Assembly: GCA_029216955.1 (NCBI GenBank)
Contig: JANAVB010010791.1
Coordinates: 5,970,838-6,034,837, forward strand
From: Iris pallida
Lineage: Eukaryota; Streptophyta; Magnoliopsida; Asparagales; Iridaceae
Length of the DNA stretch: 64,000 nucleotides
Reading direction: 5' to 3'
Positions 11,651 to 23,460 of this stretch are shown here, in pieces. Position 1 is the stretch's first letter, and each line of letters opens with the position of its first letter. Under the pieces are notes generated by a model. That model was not told the DNA's origin. It did no database searches and saw only the letters and a program-made list of their open reading frames with translations. The position numbers and the translations under genes were made by a program.

Positions 11651-12182
11651 CTCAGTAGCTGGCGAGGCCATCCTGGAGGAACATCCGGCAGAGCATGGCT
11701 CGACGGGGCAGTAACCGGAAGGAATACATTCTCCTGATCAGATCCGAGTGGAAGTGATATCAGAGCCAGTGGAACTGCAGGTTCTAGAAACTCCTGTACC
11801 CCCAGCGGTGCCAGCAGCGACGCCAGTACCTGATGCTGTAGCACTCCTGGAGGTCATCCGGGGATTCCTGGCCACTCAGCAGCGACAGGTGGCAGCCCAT
11901 CAGCAACAGCAAACCCGACAACAGGAACAGAATGTACTACTGAATCAGGGGTTACAATTAGCCCTTGAAAGAAGTGTCAGGAATGATTCGGGAGCATCGG
12001 GGAGGCCAGGGCACGTAGTATCTGAGTGTCGTAGAGCACAGGAATTGTGCTTCGCTTGTGGGGCACCGGATCATAAGATTGGGTCCTGCCCGTATAGAGC
12101 CAGTTCATCATCGTCGAACCTAACCAGTCCATCGGTTAGGGGTCCAGCACCAGTGCAGTAGCAGTACCAGTCTCCGAGGCTA
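11651..12182 (+). pseudogene. Element C gag remnant with the capsid domain deleted; zinc knuckle intact
   Basis: The first about 350 bp match the gag start of B at roughly 95% by eye (SEPVELQVLETPVPPAVP, QQEQNVLLNQG, LALERSVRNDSGAS). At about 11999 the sequence jumps to a zinc-knuckle region (GRPGHVVSECRRA, then CFACGAPDHKIGSC, a full CX2CX4HX4C). About 725 bp of capsid sequence, present in B at roughly 5130-5855, is missing. A TAG near 12160 follows APVQ. Downstream, C and B are much more diverged, so C looks like a chimera. Confidence 0.8.
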
Positions 12183-14043
12183 TTGCCGCCTCAGGCTCAA
12201 AAGTTTGCCCAAGCTCAAAATCAGAACAGGCAGAGAGGTTTCCAGCAGAGGGGACCAGCACCAAGAGGACAAGGTCAGGCTATGGCTCTGACGGTAGCAG
12301 AAGAATTGGCATCAGGTGAGGTGGTGGCAGGTACCATTCTCGTCAACTCTTTTCTAGCATCAGTTTTATTTGATTCGGGTGCATCGTATTCATTTATGTC
12401 TGCACGATTCGCTACATGGATAGGACTGGAGCCCGAGTTATTATCATTAAGACTCAATATACTTACTGGTAACGGTCTTGTGGGAGTAGATAGAGTGTTT
12501 TCCTCGTATCGAATCGTAGTTAGCGGTAAAGCATTTTCTGCTAGATTGATAGAATTTCCGATGATCGACTATGATGTAGTCCTAGGAATAGATTGGTTAA
12601 AGGATCAGTATGCAAGAATAGACTGCTATCTCGGCAGGATTATTTTTGGTATTCCAGGCGAACCGAAGTTTTTATTTTCCAGAGGCGAAGTAGAACCTTC
12701 TTCCCCAGTATTGCATATGGCAGTAGCAGCAGCAATTCAGTTTCCCAGAGTAGTAGAAGAGTTTTCTGATGTATTTCCCGAAGAGCTTCCAGGCATGCCC
12801 CTAGAGAGAAATAGAGTTCACCATCAATTTGCTTCCAGGGATGGCACCAGTGTCAGAGAGAGTCTACAGGATGGCGCCATCAGAGTTGGAGATCTTTTAC
12901 AAGATGGTTGAAGAGCTCAGAACCAAGGGATTCATTCGTGCTAGTGGATCGCCTTGGAGAGCCCCAATGCTTCTTATGAAAAAGAAAGATGGTACGTCAA
13001 GATTATGTGTTGATTATCCTACCTTGAACTCTGTAGTCTGTAACAATCAAGAACAAGTATCCTCTACCAAGGATAGATGATCTGTTCGATCAACTCAGTA
13101 GAGCTGCTGTATTTTTGAAGATTGACTTGCGATCAGGATACCATCATATCAGAGTCAGAGAGCAAGATATCCCGAAGACTGCGTTTAGATCAAGATATAG
13201 ACATTGGGAGTTCCTTGTTATGCCATTTGGAGCGACCAATACACCAGCCGTATTCATGGACCTCATGAATCGTATCTTCATGCCCTATTTGGACCAGTTC
13301 GTGGTAGTATTTATAGACGACATCTTGGTCTATAGTAAGAGTGAAGCGGAGCATGAGCAGCATCTCTGTATAGTCCTTCAGATTCTCAGAGAGCATCAGT
13401 TGTATGCGAAGTTCAGTAAATGCGAGTTTTGGCTTGATCGTATTTCGTACCTAGGACATATTATCACCAGAGGTGGGGTAGAAGTTGACCCCAGAAGATA
13501 GTAGCTATAGAGACATGGCCAGTTCCCAGCACCGTCGCAGAAGTTCAAAGTTTCCTAGGATTGGCCGGCTATTACCGAAGGTTCGTATCAGATTTTGCTC
13601 GGATTTCAGCACCCATGACTCAGTTGACCTGCAAGGATGTGCAGTTTGCTTGGACAGCAGAGTGTCAGAGTTCATTCGAGAAGTTGAAGCAAAGATTGAT
13701 GACGGCTGCCATTCTCACGCTTCCAGATGGAACTGGAGGATTTTTCGTTTATTATGAGGCTTCCGGCAGAGGGTTGGGATGCGTCTTGATGCAACATGGT
13801 AAGGTAGTAGCTTATGCGTCACGTCAGCTTCGTGATCATGAGAGAAATTACCCAACCCATGACTTAGAATTAGCAGCTGTAGTTTTTGCACTTAAGTTGT
13901 GGAGGCATTACTTGTATGGAGATCGGATGGAGATCTTCACCGACCACAAGAGCCTTAAGTATGTGTTTACTCAGAAGGATCTCAACATGCGTCAGAGGAG
14001 ATGGCTAGAGCTACTTATGGATTACGACATCAACCTGCAGTAT
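12183..14043 (+). pseudogene. Element C protease, reverse transcriptase and RNase H, frameshifted and cut by element D
   Basis: Protease is seen as VLFDSGASYSFMSARF (about 12360). RT is split over three frames: [16 protein letters not shown] (12829-13080), then [30 protein letters not shown] and catalytic FIDDILVYS (13115-13501), then the RNase H segment from 13561 ([44 protein letters not shown]). Frameshifts fall near 12805, 13035 and 13498. The RT region is only about 75% like B by eye. The gene stops in mid-codon context at 14043, where D is inserted, and resumes at 21265 after the duplicated AGTAT. Confidence 0.92.
14039..14043. other. Left target-site duplication of element D (AGTAT)
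   Basis: AGTAT directly precedes the D LTR start TGTAGTGCCC. The same five bases occur at 21260-21264 right after the D end GTGACA. Taking out D and one AGTAT restores the RNase H reading of body C. Confidence 0.95.
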
Positions 14044-16383
14044 TGTAGTGCCCCGTCCCGCTCAGTCAATCGGAGGAATCGGAACGCCGACGACGTTCGG
14101 ACTTAGCCTTGCAACGGCTGCTCGGAGACATTGCTCGGTCAAGGCGATCGCTCGCTCAGGTGGGGTAGTTTCGGTGAACTCGCCTCATCTTTGCCTTCAC
14201 ATAATAAATCGTATGTTTTTAACTTGCACAAGTAGGCTTGATAATAAAAGAGACAAATCCACATAGCTAAAGGGAGTAATCCCGAAGGGTCAAATTGAGT
14301 TAGAATATGGAAAGGTCCAACGGTTGGCTTAGAGTTGGTACACGGCGTGCTTTGAAAATAATACTCGGTCCTTCGTCCCGTGGCTTGGGAGAAGGAAAAG
14401 TTGGTCTTTGACACAAACTGTGAATTAGCCTAAGTTATAGGCGTCGCCCGCGTAAATGTTCGATAAAGCATGCACGCTTCCACGATGCAAGGCTTGACAT
14501 AGCCTTTGCTCGTCCCTTGGGGTTAAGTTGTAGGGTTGATTAAGTTAGGCAAAGAGATGGTGGTCGACCTAAGACATTCCAAGCACGGTCCTATGAGTTC
14601 TACGGCTGAATATAGCTACGAAGTCCTACGGTTTCAAAGCTAGTCGTATGGAGTATGAGTTGGGCGATAGTGTCACGTAGAGCACGATGGGACTAAGGCA
14701 CGATGCACAGACTTAGTGTTTAAGGCATGAACCATGGTTGATTTAATGAGTTTTTTGAGAAAGGACTATCGAATAGGCATTGAGTTGAATAAAATGATAT
14801 GGTAACATGGAAAGGATGCTCGCGACCGTGGGTCGTCGAGGGGTCCTTGAGGGGACTCAAGGATAGAAGACTTGAACTTGGTTTTGGAAAGAGATGATAA
14901 CACTGGAAGTAGAATGACTGTGTGAGACGTCTGTTTGAGTGAAGGGCTTTGCATGGTCGTTGGACAACTTGTCGATAAGGTAGAGTTTCTCCGTAACAGC
15001 AACCCAGGGCCATGGGACCGTTTCGGCCTAAGGAAACACGGTGATAGCTATGCTGACTCGATAGCACCGGGTTAGTCGGGGACTTCCAGGGGGCTAGCTA
15101 CCTTGCGCTGGAAGGGTCCCGGCCAACCGCAAGCTATGTGTCCAGGTATAGCTTGTTATGCTAGTGACCTCATATAGATGAGTCGGTATGGGCGGCGATC
15201 TGCGTATATGCCTTTGGACTGAGTCGAGTATTAGGTGAAGTAAATCAAGAGTCGAGTCGAATGCGTACTTGGTCAGAAGACAATATTTGGGCCTAAGATT
15301 TGGCTGCAACGAAGACACCGTGCTCCGACATGAGATGTGGCATCGAGTCCTATGTTGTCGGCATATAAGTTGCATAGTTATGGTTTGAGTCGTCATGAGT
15401 TTAAGTCAGGAGATGTCGCAAGGCAAACTTGGTCGAGTGACACTTAGTTCACAAGTTGGATGGGTCAGTTGATGATTTAGTAGCAAAGGGCCGCGAGGCG
15501 GCAAGGGCCGTGAGGCAGCAATATGATCGAGTCTCATTGAGTTGCGAGGCACGGCCTCAGCAAGGGTTTGTAGCACGGTCACACGAAAATGGAGCCTCAT
15601 CGCGTAGTTGCGTCTCTGATTTTAAGTCATAAGGCAAACACGACTCGATAGGTTAACGTTGTTGGTACGAGAAGGGTCTTGAGGTAAGGTATGAGTTAAC
15701 GTTGTCGTTGCAAGTACAAGATGGTCTAGAGACGCAGAATAGGCCAAGGCGTCGGTGCTAAAACTGATCCTAAGGCAAGAGTATAAAGACAATCATAAAG
15801 GGGACTAAGTTTCACAAAAGTAAATCAAACGTGTCGGTTTTGTATGGGTGGGCGAGGAGCTCATTCCACCAGTACAGTTGAGTATTGACACCCACATAGT
15901 TTCTATGTGCAGGCACAGGTAGAAGCTCGTGGCGCGGAGCTCGTTTGGATGCGTCGAGGTACGGAGTTCCTTGGCGATTCGAAGCGTGCGGCCGTATGGA
16001 GTCAAGACTTATACGGGACATAATGTATGGACGTCGCCTTCCGAAGCATCCGCTGGCTCAAGACTTGTAACTGAGAGATGAGAGAGAGAGCTGAGTGACT
16101 TGTAATGTAAGAAGAGTGAGCTTGAGAGACTTGTAATCTTGGCCTAGCGCCCTTTGTAATCTTTGTTTCAATATCAATAAAGAGCTTCTTGAATAACTTG
16201 TGTTTTGTCTTTAAGTTTTCGCTACAATTATTTAATGTCTCTGCATGGGACATCTGTGCGACGACCCCGTCGCAGCCGCTGGAATCGGCCGTTATGGAAC
16301 TCGTCTTGCACGAGCGCAATCTAGGCTCGTTCGGCATCACGCCTTAGCGAGGACGATCGCTCCTACGGGAGTGGGGCGTGACA
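14044..16383 (+). repeat. 5' LTR of element D
   Basis: It runs from TGTAGTGCCCCGTCCCGC to GTGGGGCGTGACA. A polyadenylation-type AATAAA lies at 16176-16181. A segment near the end (about 16305-16360, with CGGCATCACGCCTTAGCGAG) is also found in the G LTRs, although most of the rest differs. I see no convincing long ORF. Confidence 0.92.
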
Positions 16384-17755
16384 TAATGGTATTAGAGCAC
16401 GGCTTTACGTCCTTGGACTATCGATTGAATTCTTTAACTTTATTGTTTCCGCAAACTCGATTGCTTCCGTAAAAGTTGATATCGTTGGTGCGCTCTCTCT
16501 CAAATGTCCCACGGGATGTCCATACAATAAGTCTAACTATTTTACAAAACATAGAAAAACAGTTTTTGACAAGAAACAAAAAGATGGTTTACGTTAGCAC
16601 GGTTGGCTAAGTCGGGCTGGGCATATACACCAAGTTGCGTCGACCTTAGAAAATTCGAGTGCAGGATTCGTAATGTTGCGAGCATGAAACGGGTTGAACT
16701 TGGTTGAGTAAGCGGGATGACTATCGATAGGGATACTATCGAACGACGATATCGTCGATGCGATATAGAGGAGCGTGTTTGGAATTCGAGGAATGGTTTG
16801 AACGAGATTCAAAGAAGTCGATTTTGATTCGAAAGATAGTTTTGAGGATTTGTTGAATGACTTCATTCCTGAGTGGTGTATGCGATAGTCTCAGGAATGT
16901 CGATCGATCAATTGAGGATGTGGGGTGTCGATGAGTCTATCAGCAAGCGTCGCGTGGATGCGAAGCCTTAGATTGAATATGATTGAGCAAAATATAGTCT
17001 TAATGATTTTGATGAGTCGATTCGAACAACTTAGAGATTGACATGCACGGAACGTGCACAGGATTGAGGATTGTGCGAAGTATGAAACGCGAAAACGATC
17101 GAGTAGATGAAATCGAATCGACGAAAAAGTTAAAGTGTAGCGAACAAATAACTTGATCGAGGAGAGTGATACGGATTGTATACGAAAAGTTAGCACGACA
17201 GGTAGATAGCGTGCATGAAAAGTTTGATTTTGAAGTTACGCGAATGACTCTAAGGATTGGATTGAATGTTGTTCGATGATTTGAGTTAGTAAAGGGACGA
17301 TACGAATTGAGGAAATATGTTGGTCGATGACTTGAGATAAATGGATGAACAATACGTGAAATTGGTTTGAGGAAATTGATGTTGTGAATGATTCGAGGGA
17401 TAATGATCGAACATGAGTTTAAATGTCGAGGAGATTTTCCAGTCGGACGATAGCATCATTCGCACGACTCGAAATTGGTTGCAAAGGAAGATCGTCAAGT
17501 TACGCATATCGTCGATGGTATTGAGGCGTATCAAAGATCGATATGTGATAACTCGGGGGTACTCTGACTCGGCGAATGACGATCGTGCAAGTGTTATTGT
17601 TCGGTTGGATGCAATACTTAGGATTTTGATTGAGATGAATGTTGGATGAAAATGATTGTGTCTTGATGGTTACATTGATAGCCACAACGTCGACGATCTT
17701 GTCTTGTACGAGTACAACTCTAGCCTCGCACATGCATTGCGTCGGATTTGGGGCA

Positions 17756-17803
17756 ATTATTCCACGTGAGCGCTGACATGGTGATTCATGTCGCGGGAAT
17801 AAT
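17756..17803 (+). other. Hairpin 1 in element D
   Basis: The outer arms ATTATTCC (17756-17763) and GGAATAAT (17796-17803) are perfect inverted repeats. Inside, GACATG and CATGTC enclose the loop GTGATT (17781-17786). A related hairpin lies at about 18015. Confidence 0.6.
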
Positions 17804-18014
17804 CGAACTCGAAAAAATTAGGACGCGACAACTTTGATCGTCTCGACTTGTTGGCTTGAATGCGAAGGTGAACTCGAGGATTTGTAGGACTTGTGATTGA
17901 CGATTGAGTAAAACTTGAGGATTGAGTAGGACCAATACGCGCATCGAGAATGAATTAGTCTGGACACAAAACAAGAGTTACGTTCCGATGAGGATGATTA
18001 TCCCGCGGGAGCGT

Positions 18015-18030
18015 GCATGGTGATTCATGC
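18015..18030 (+). other. Hairpin 2 in element D
   Basis: GCATG and CATGC enclose the same loop GTGATT (18020-18025). The surrounding sequence (about 17996-18070) is a diverged copy of the hairpin 1 region. One stem pair is A-T in copy 1 and G-C in copy 2. Confidence 0.55.
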
Positions 18031-18937
18031 CCACCGTGGAAAATCTGACTCGCGTGAGATCGGGGCGCAACATATTGTTAAGTCAGATGACCTTACGATC
18101 GATTACGTAAATTGAAATAAAGGACTAGGGAGTATAGAATGTGAATTATGGATTAGCGATGAATTGTGTCGTAGTGTGCTTCATTTGAGAAGGATTGATA
18201 GGCGGATTATGTTGAACGTGTTCGAAGAGATAGACTATGCGAAGATAGTTTGTTGAATGAGCGATATTGAGATGTCGTGGAATTTGTTGAACGTAAGTTG
18301 TCGTATGATGGCTTTGCTGAATGACTCGGACCCTGTACGACAAATGTTGGGATGTGTATAGGAAATCTATGCTCGAAGTTTAGAAATCGGAGTGATGCGA
18401 GCTTGGGTAGAAAAACCCTGTACTATCAACTTGGTTTGACCTTAGGATGGGGTCAGTATTGATATCGTTGTTTGGGAACTATGATTCCAATACCGACGGA
18501 AAGACATAACCTAGCGGTTAGGCGGACGTCCGAGTGCGAAGTGGTAGGATTGTGGAGGCACAGCTCCCGAGCCTCGATTGACATGCATGTATATCAAGGA
18601 CGCTTGAATATGTGCACGATCCGGCTCGAGTGGTGATGGCAGAATTCGCTATCATGAGGCTTGGCTGAAATGCATGTATTTTGGGGACGCCTAAAATATG
18701 TGCACGATCCAACTAAGTGATACGTTGAATCAAGTGAGACTTGAGGAACGGGGAAGTGTCGAGGATTTTGAGATCGTAAGTTTTGAAGAAAGGATTGAGG
18801 GTAGCACGAGCGTGGCTCGGATTTGAGAAATACATAGGAGAAATGTGTGCGAAAAACATAGGATGTTGAATAAGTGATAAGTCGATAAGTGTACTCAGTT
18901 AGTTTCGAAGACAAAATTTTTTCTGAGTGGTATATGA

Positions 18938-21259
18938 TGTAGTGCCCCGTCCCGCTCAGTCAATCAGAGGAATCGGAATGCCGACGGCATTCGGACTTAG
19001 CCTTGCAACGGCTGCTCGGAGACATTGCTTGGTCAAGGCGACCGCTCGCTCAGGTGGGGTAGTTTTGGTGAACTCGCCTCATCTTTGTCTTCACATAATA
19101 AATCGTATATTTTCAACTTGCACAAGTAGGCTTGATAATAAAAGAGATAAATCCACATAGCTAAAGGGAGTAATCCCGAAGGATCAAATTGAGTTAGAAT
19201 ATGGAAAGGTCCAACGGTTGGCTTAGAGTTGGTACACGACGTACTTTGAAAATAACACTCGGTCCTTCGTCCCGTGGCTTGGAAGAAGGAAAAGTTGGTC
19301 TTTGACACAAACTGTAAATTAGCCTAAGTCATAGGCGTCGCCCGCATAAATGTTCGATAAAGCATGCACGCTTCCACGATGCAAGGCTTGACATAGCCTT
19401 TGCTCGTCCCTTGGGTTAAGTTGTAGGCTTGATTAAGTTAGGCAAAGGGATGGTGGTCGACCTAAGACATTCCAAGCACGGTCCTATGAGTTCTACGGCT
19501 GAATATAGCTACGAAGTCCTACGGTTTCAAAGCTAGTCGTATGGAGTATGAGTTGGGCGATAGTGTCGCGTAGAGCACGATGGGCCTAAGGCACGATGCA
19601 CGGACTTAGTGTTTAAGGCATGAACCACGGTTGATTTAATGAGTTTTTGGAGAAAGGACTATCGAATAGGCATTGAGTTGAATGAAATGATATGGTAACA
19701 TGGAAAGAATGCTCGCGACCGTGGGTCGTCGAGGGGTCCTTGAGGGGTCTCAAGGATAGAAGACTTGAACTTGGTTTTGGAAAGAGATGATAACACTAGA
19801 AGTAGAATGACTGTGTAAGACGTCAGTTTGAGTGAAGGGCCTTGCATGGTCATTGGACAACTTGTTGACAAGGTAGAGTTTCCCCGTAACAGCAACCCAG
19901 GGCCATGGGACCATTTCGGCCTAAGGAAATACGGTGATAGCTGTGCTAACTCGATAGCATCGGGTTAGTCGGGGACTTCCAAGGGGCTAGCTACCTTGCG
20001 CTGGAAGGGTCCCGGCCAACCGCAAGCTATGTGTCCAGGTATAGCTTGTTATGCTAGTGACCTCATATAGATGAGTCGGCATGGGCGGCGATCCACATAT
20101 ATGCCTTTGGACTGAGTCGAGTATTAGGTGAAGTAAATCAAGAGTCGAGTCGAATGCGTGCTCGGTCAGAAGATAATATTTGGGCCTAAGATTTGGCTGC
20201 AACAAAGACACCGTGCTTCGGCATGAGATGTGGCGTCGAGTCCTATGTTGTCGGCATATTAGTTGCATAGTTATGGTTTGAGTCATCATGAGTTTAAGTC
20301 AGGAGATGTTGCAAGGCAAAGTTAGTCGAGTGACACTTAGTTCACAAGTTGGATGGGTCAGTTGATGATTTAGTAGCAAAGGGCCGCGAGGCAGCAATAT
20401 GATCGAGTCTCATTGAGTTACGAGACACGGCCTCAGCAAGGGTTTGTAGCACGGTCACACTGAAATGGAGCCTCATCGCGTAGTTGTGTCTCTGATTTTA
20501 AGCCGTAAGGCAAACACGACTCGATAGGTTAACGTTGTTGGCACGAGAAGGGTCTTGAGGCAAGGTATGAGTTAACGTTATCGTTACAAGCACAAGATGG
20601 TCTAGAGACGCGGAATAGGCCAAGGCGTCGGTCCTAAAACTGATCCTAAGACAAGAGTAGAAAGACAATCATAAAGGGGACTAAGTTGCACAAAAATAAA
20701 TCAAACGTGTCGGTTTTGTATGGGTAGGCGAGGAGCTCATTCCACCAGTACAGTTGAGTACTGACACCCACATAGTTTCCATCTGCAGGCACAGGTAGAA
20801 GCTCGTAGCGCGGAGCTCGCTTGGATGCATCGAGGCACGAAGTTTCTTGGCGATTCAAAGCGTGCGACCGCATGGATTCAAGACTTATACGGGACATAAT
20901 GTATGGACGTCGCCTTCCGAAGCATCCGCTGGCTCAAGACTTGTAACTGAGAGATGAGAGAGATAGTTGAGTGACTTGTAATGTGAGAAGAGTGAGCTTG
21001 AGAGACTTGTAATCTTGGCCTTGTGCCCTTTGTAATCTTTGTTTCAATATCAATAAAGAGCTTCTTGAATAACTTGTGTTTTGCCTTTAAGTTTCCGCTG
21101 CAATTATTCAATGTCTCTGCATGGGACATCTGTGCGACGACCCCGTCGTAGCCGCTGGAATCGACCGTTATGGAACCCGCCTTGCACGAGCGCAATCTAG
21201 GCTCGTGCGGCATCATGCCTTAGCGAGGACGATCGTACCTACGGGAGCGGGACGTGACA
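18938..21259 (+). repeat. 3' LTR of element D
   Basis: It is collinear with 14044-16383 and closely similar. Small differences include one shorter GGCCGCGAGGCGGCAAG-type repeat near 20385. AATAAA lies at 21052-21057. It ends GACGTGACA, followed by the right target duplication. Confidence 0.92.
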
Positions 21260-21264
21260 AGTAT
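21260..21264. other. Right target-site duplication of element D (AGTAT)
   Basis: It is identical to 14039-14043 and is followed by CATCCTGGGAAGGCC, which resumes the body C pol frame. Confidence 0.95.
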
Positions 21265-22170
21265 CATCCTGGGAAGGCCAACGTTGTTGCAGATGCATTA
21301 AGCAGAAGAGCCGGAGTTTATTTCCTAATAGTACAGCCAGAGTTGTTAGCGGATCTTCGGAAGATGGGTATTGAAGTTGTTCTTCCCACCAATGGGGCAT
21401 TGATGGCCAATATGCAATTTCAGTCCAGTATAGTTGAGAGGATTAAGATGGCTCAGTCAGCAGATTCTAAGCTTCAGCAGCTTAAAGCAGAGTGTGAAGC
21501 AGGACGAAGACCAGAGTTATGCATTCACGAAGATGGTACACTTCGACAAGGAAGGCATCTTTGTGTACCTAGTAGTGATATCAGACATGAGATCAAGGCA
21601 GAAGCTCACAGTTCACAGTATTCAATTCATCCTAGCAGTACGAAGATGTATCGTAATATTCGCCAGCATTTCTGGTAGAATGGCATGAAGAGGGAGATAG
21701 CCCGGTTTGTCTCTCGTTGTTTAATTTGCCAACAAGTTAAAGCTGAACATCAGAGGCCAGCTGGACTTCTTCAACCTTTACCGATCCCAGAATGGAAATG
21801 GGAGCATATTACCATAGATTTTGTAACTGGGTTACCTAAATCCCCAGGTGGAAGAGATGTTATCTGGGTTATAGTTGATCATCTCACGAAGGTAGCTCAT
21901 TTTCTCCCCTTCAGAGTTGGTCAGTCGACGGATCAGCTTGCAGAGATGTACCTCAGGCAGATTGTCAGATTGCATGGGGTACCAGTTAGTATCATATCAG
22001 ACAGAGATTCAAGATTCACATCGCACTTTTGGCGGAGTCTTCAAGAGAGCTTGGGGACTCGTCTCAAGTTCAGTTCAGCTTATCATCCGCAGTCAGATGG
22101 TCAGTCAGAACGCACGATACAGACTCTTGAAGATATGTTGCGATCTTGTATGCTCGACTTCGGTGGTTCG
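21265..22170 (+). pseudogene. Element C pol continued: RNase H end and integrase, cut by element E
   Basis: The frame resumes with [15 protein letters not shown] and runs to a TAG at 21676-21678, where the motif predicts TGG. It then continues from 21685 with an intact integrase finger end (SRCLICQQVK) and core residues in ITIDFVTGLPKS, SDRDSRFTSHFW and QSDGQSERTIQTLED. It breaks off after MLDFGGS at 22170, where the minus-strand element E begins. The GPF and chromodomain end of C should lie beyond the right edge of the window, after element E. Confidence 0.93.
22166..22170. other. Presumed left target-site duplication of element E (GTTCG)
   Basis: These are the five bases before the E terminus TGTCACGACCCG. 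The partner copy is predicted outside the window, so this is inference only. Confidence 0.5.
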
Positions 22171-23411
22171 TGTCACGACCCGCACCCACTGTGAGGGTAC
22201 GAGTACGTAACAGCGCCCAGCCTACGCCGCAGTATCGGCGGTAGAACGTTGTTCTAGGTCATGAACTATAACTAACATAACATGAAATACTCTTTATAAG
22301 GAGGCCAACACAGAGGTACAACTCAATAACAATCTATAGATAGAATATGGCACGATGAAATAGATAAAGAAATCCTCAACTGAGGTATAGCAGAATGAAA
22401 TAACAAGTTAACAACTACTAGTCTCAACATCGCTAAATATACAACTCTGAAAATAAGGACAATAGCTAAACATGAAAAAGAAAACAATCTAGACTATCTA
22501 AACTATGCAATGGGTATCATCCTCAGCAGCTGCCTGAACCTCCCCAGGGGTCCAGGTCGCGAGTGTCATCTAGGCAAGCTCCATAGTAAGGGGTGTAGGG
22601 TTCCTCATCATCCTCTGTAAAATTTTTAACAGGTCCAGTCAGGACGGGAGCGAGCACAATACATCTCAACAAGTCATAGCAGGAAAGGAAATATAATCAT
22701 TCTAGAGAATAAAATACAGGAAACTGAAGAATAGCAGTATGTAAAAGAGAGAATGTAAGTAAATATCTATGATATATAAAGGAGAGACAGTGCTGTGATT
22801 CAGAGTACAAGACGAACATGTAAATGGCTTAGGACTGATTCATGACTACACTAAGAGTGATTCATGACTACACTACTTTGGATATTTATTCACATGACCA
22901 TTCATACTCCCCCGTACCCCAATCAATACACAAGGATCCAGTCAAGTTACGTTAAGATTCATGACTAAACTACTTGACCCGTATAGGATGATTCATGAAT
23001 TGATTCGTGAAAGCTCGGTGATCATAAGAGTACATGAGTCAGTAGCTGATTCTCGAAGATTCGTGATAATAGAAGCAAGAGATACGTGATGTAAGTGAAA
23101 CACACGAGACAAGAGTATCTGATGCTCCCGAGAGGGATAACATCTCATGAAGGGATCCATATAGTACTAATCCGTGTTACCAACATGTCAGCATCAAGTA
23201 AGATAGTCTAAAGCAGGAAAGATAATCCTAAACAAGATACGAAATGATCAGAGAATGTACTCGCCTGGTATCTGAATGTCTGAAGTAAATGTACTGTCCG
23301 AGATGAGATACCAGACTCCTAGTTAGAGCAACACAAGTCAAGATGTATACAGGGGATAATAAATGTAATCTACAATGCATCTGCATGCTGTCTAGGTCGA
23401 ACTAAGCCAAA

Positions 23412-23460
23412 GTCAACTCTTGGTCAACCATGATCAACTACACTAGTCAAACTAGGTCAA
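23412..23460 (-). promoter_or_regulatory. Cluster of TTGAC (W-box core) motifs in the E LTR
   Basis: GTCAA occurs at 23412, 23423, 23446 and 23456, giving four minus-strand TTGAC cores within 49 bp. The matching place in the right LTR (62128-62191) has six. TTGAC is the core bound by WRKY factors; a function here is inferred only. Confidence 0.4.

Larger units (their letters stand above)
16384..18937 (+). other. Element D internal region, non-coding
   Basis: It starts with TAA, then TGGTATTAGAGC (16387-16398), one base off the usual initiator-Met primer site. It ends with TTCGAAGACAAAATTTTTTC, a decayed PPT-side motif. No gag, protease, RT or integrase motif is visible in six frames. Notable contents are two related hairpins (17756-17803 and 18015-18030) and a duplicated segment of about 60 bp (about 18577-18625 and 18666-18710, sharing ATATGTGCACGATCC). 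Base use is rich in TCGA/CGAT words, unlike its neighbours. Confidence 0.8.
14044..21259 (+). mobile_element. Non-autonomous LTR retrotransposon D (LARD-like)
   Basis: This is a complete element of 7216 bp with two long LTRs (2340 and 2322 bp), an iMet-like primer site, a PPT-side motif, and a perfect 5-bp target duplication. The 2.55-kb inside has no gag or pol similarity that I can see on either strand. It must therefore have been moved by proteins from another element. It sits within the RNase H region of body C. The term LARD (large retrotransposon derivative) is family knowledge applied by structure. Confidence 0.92.
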
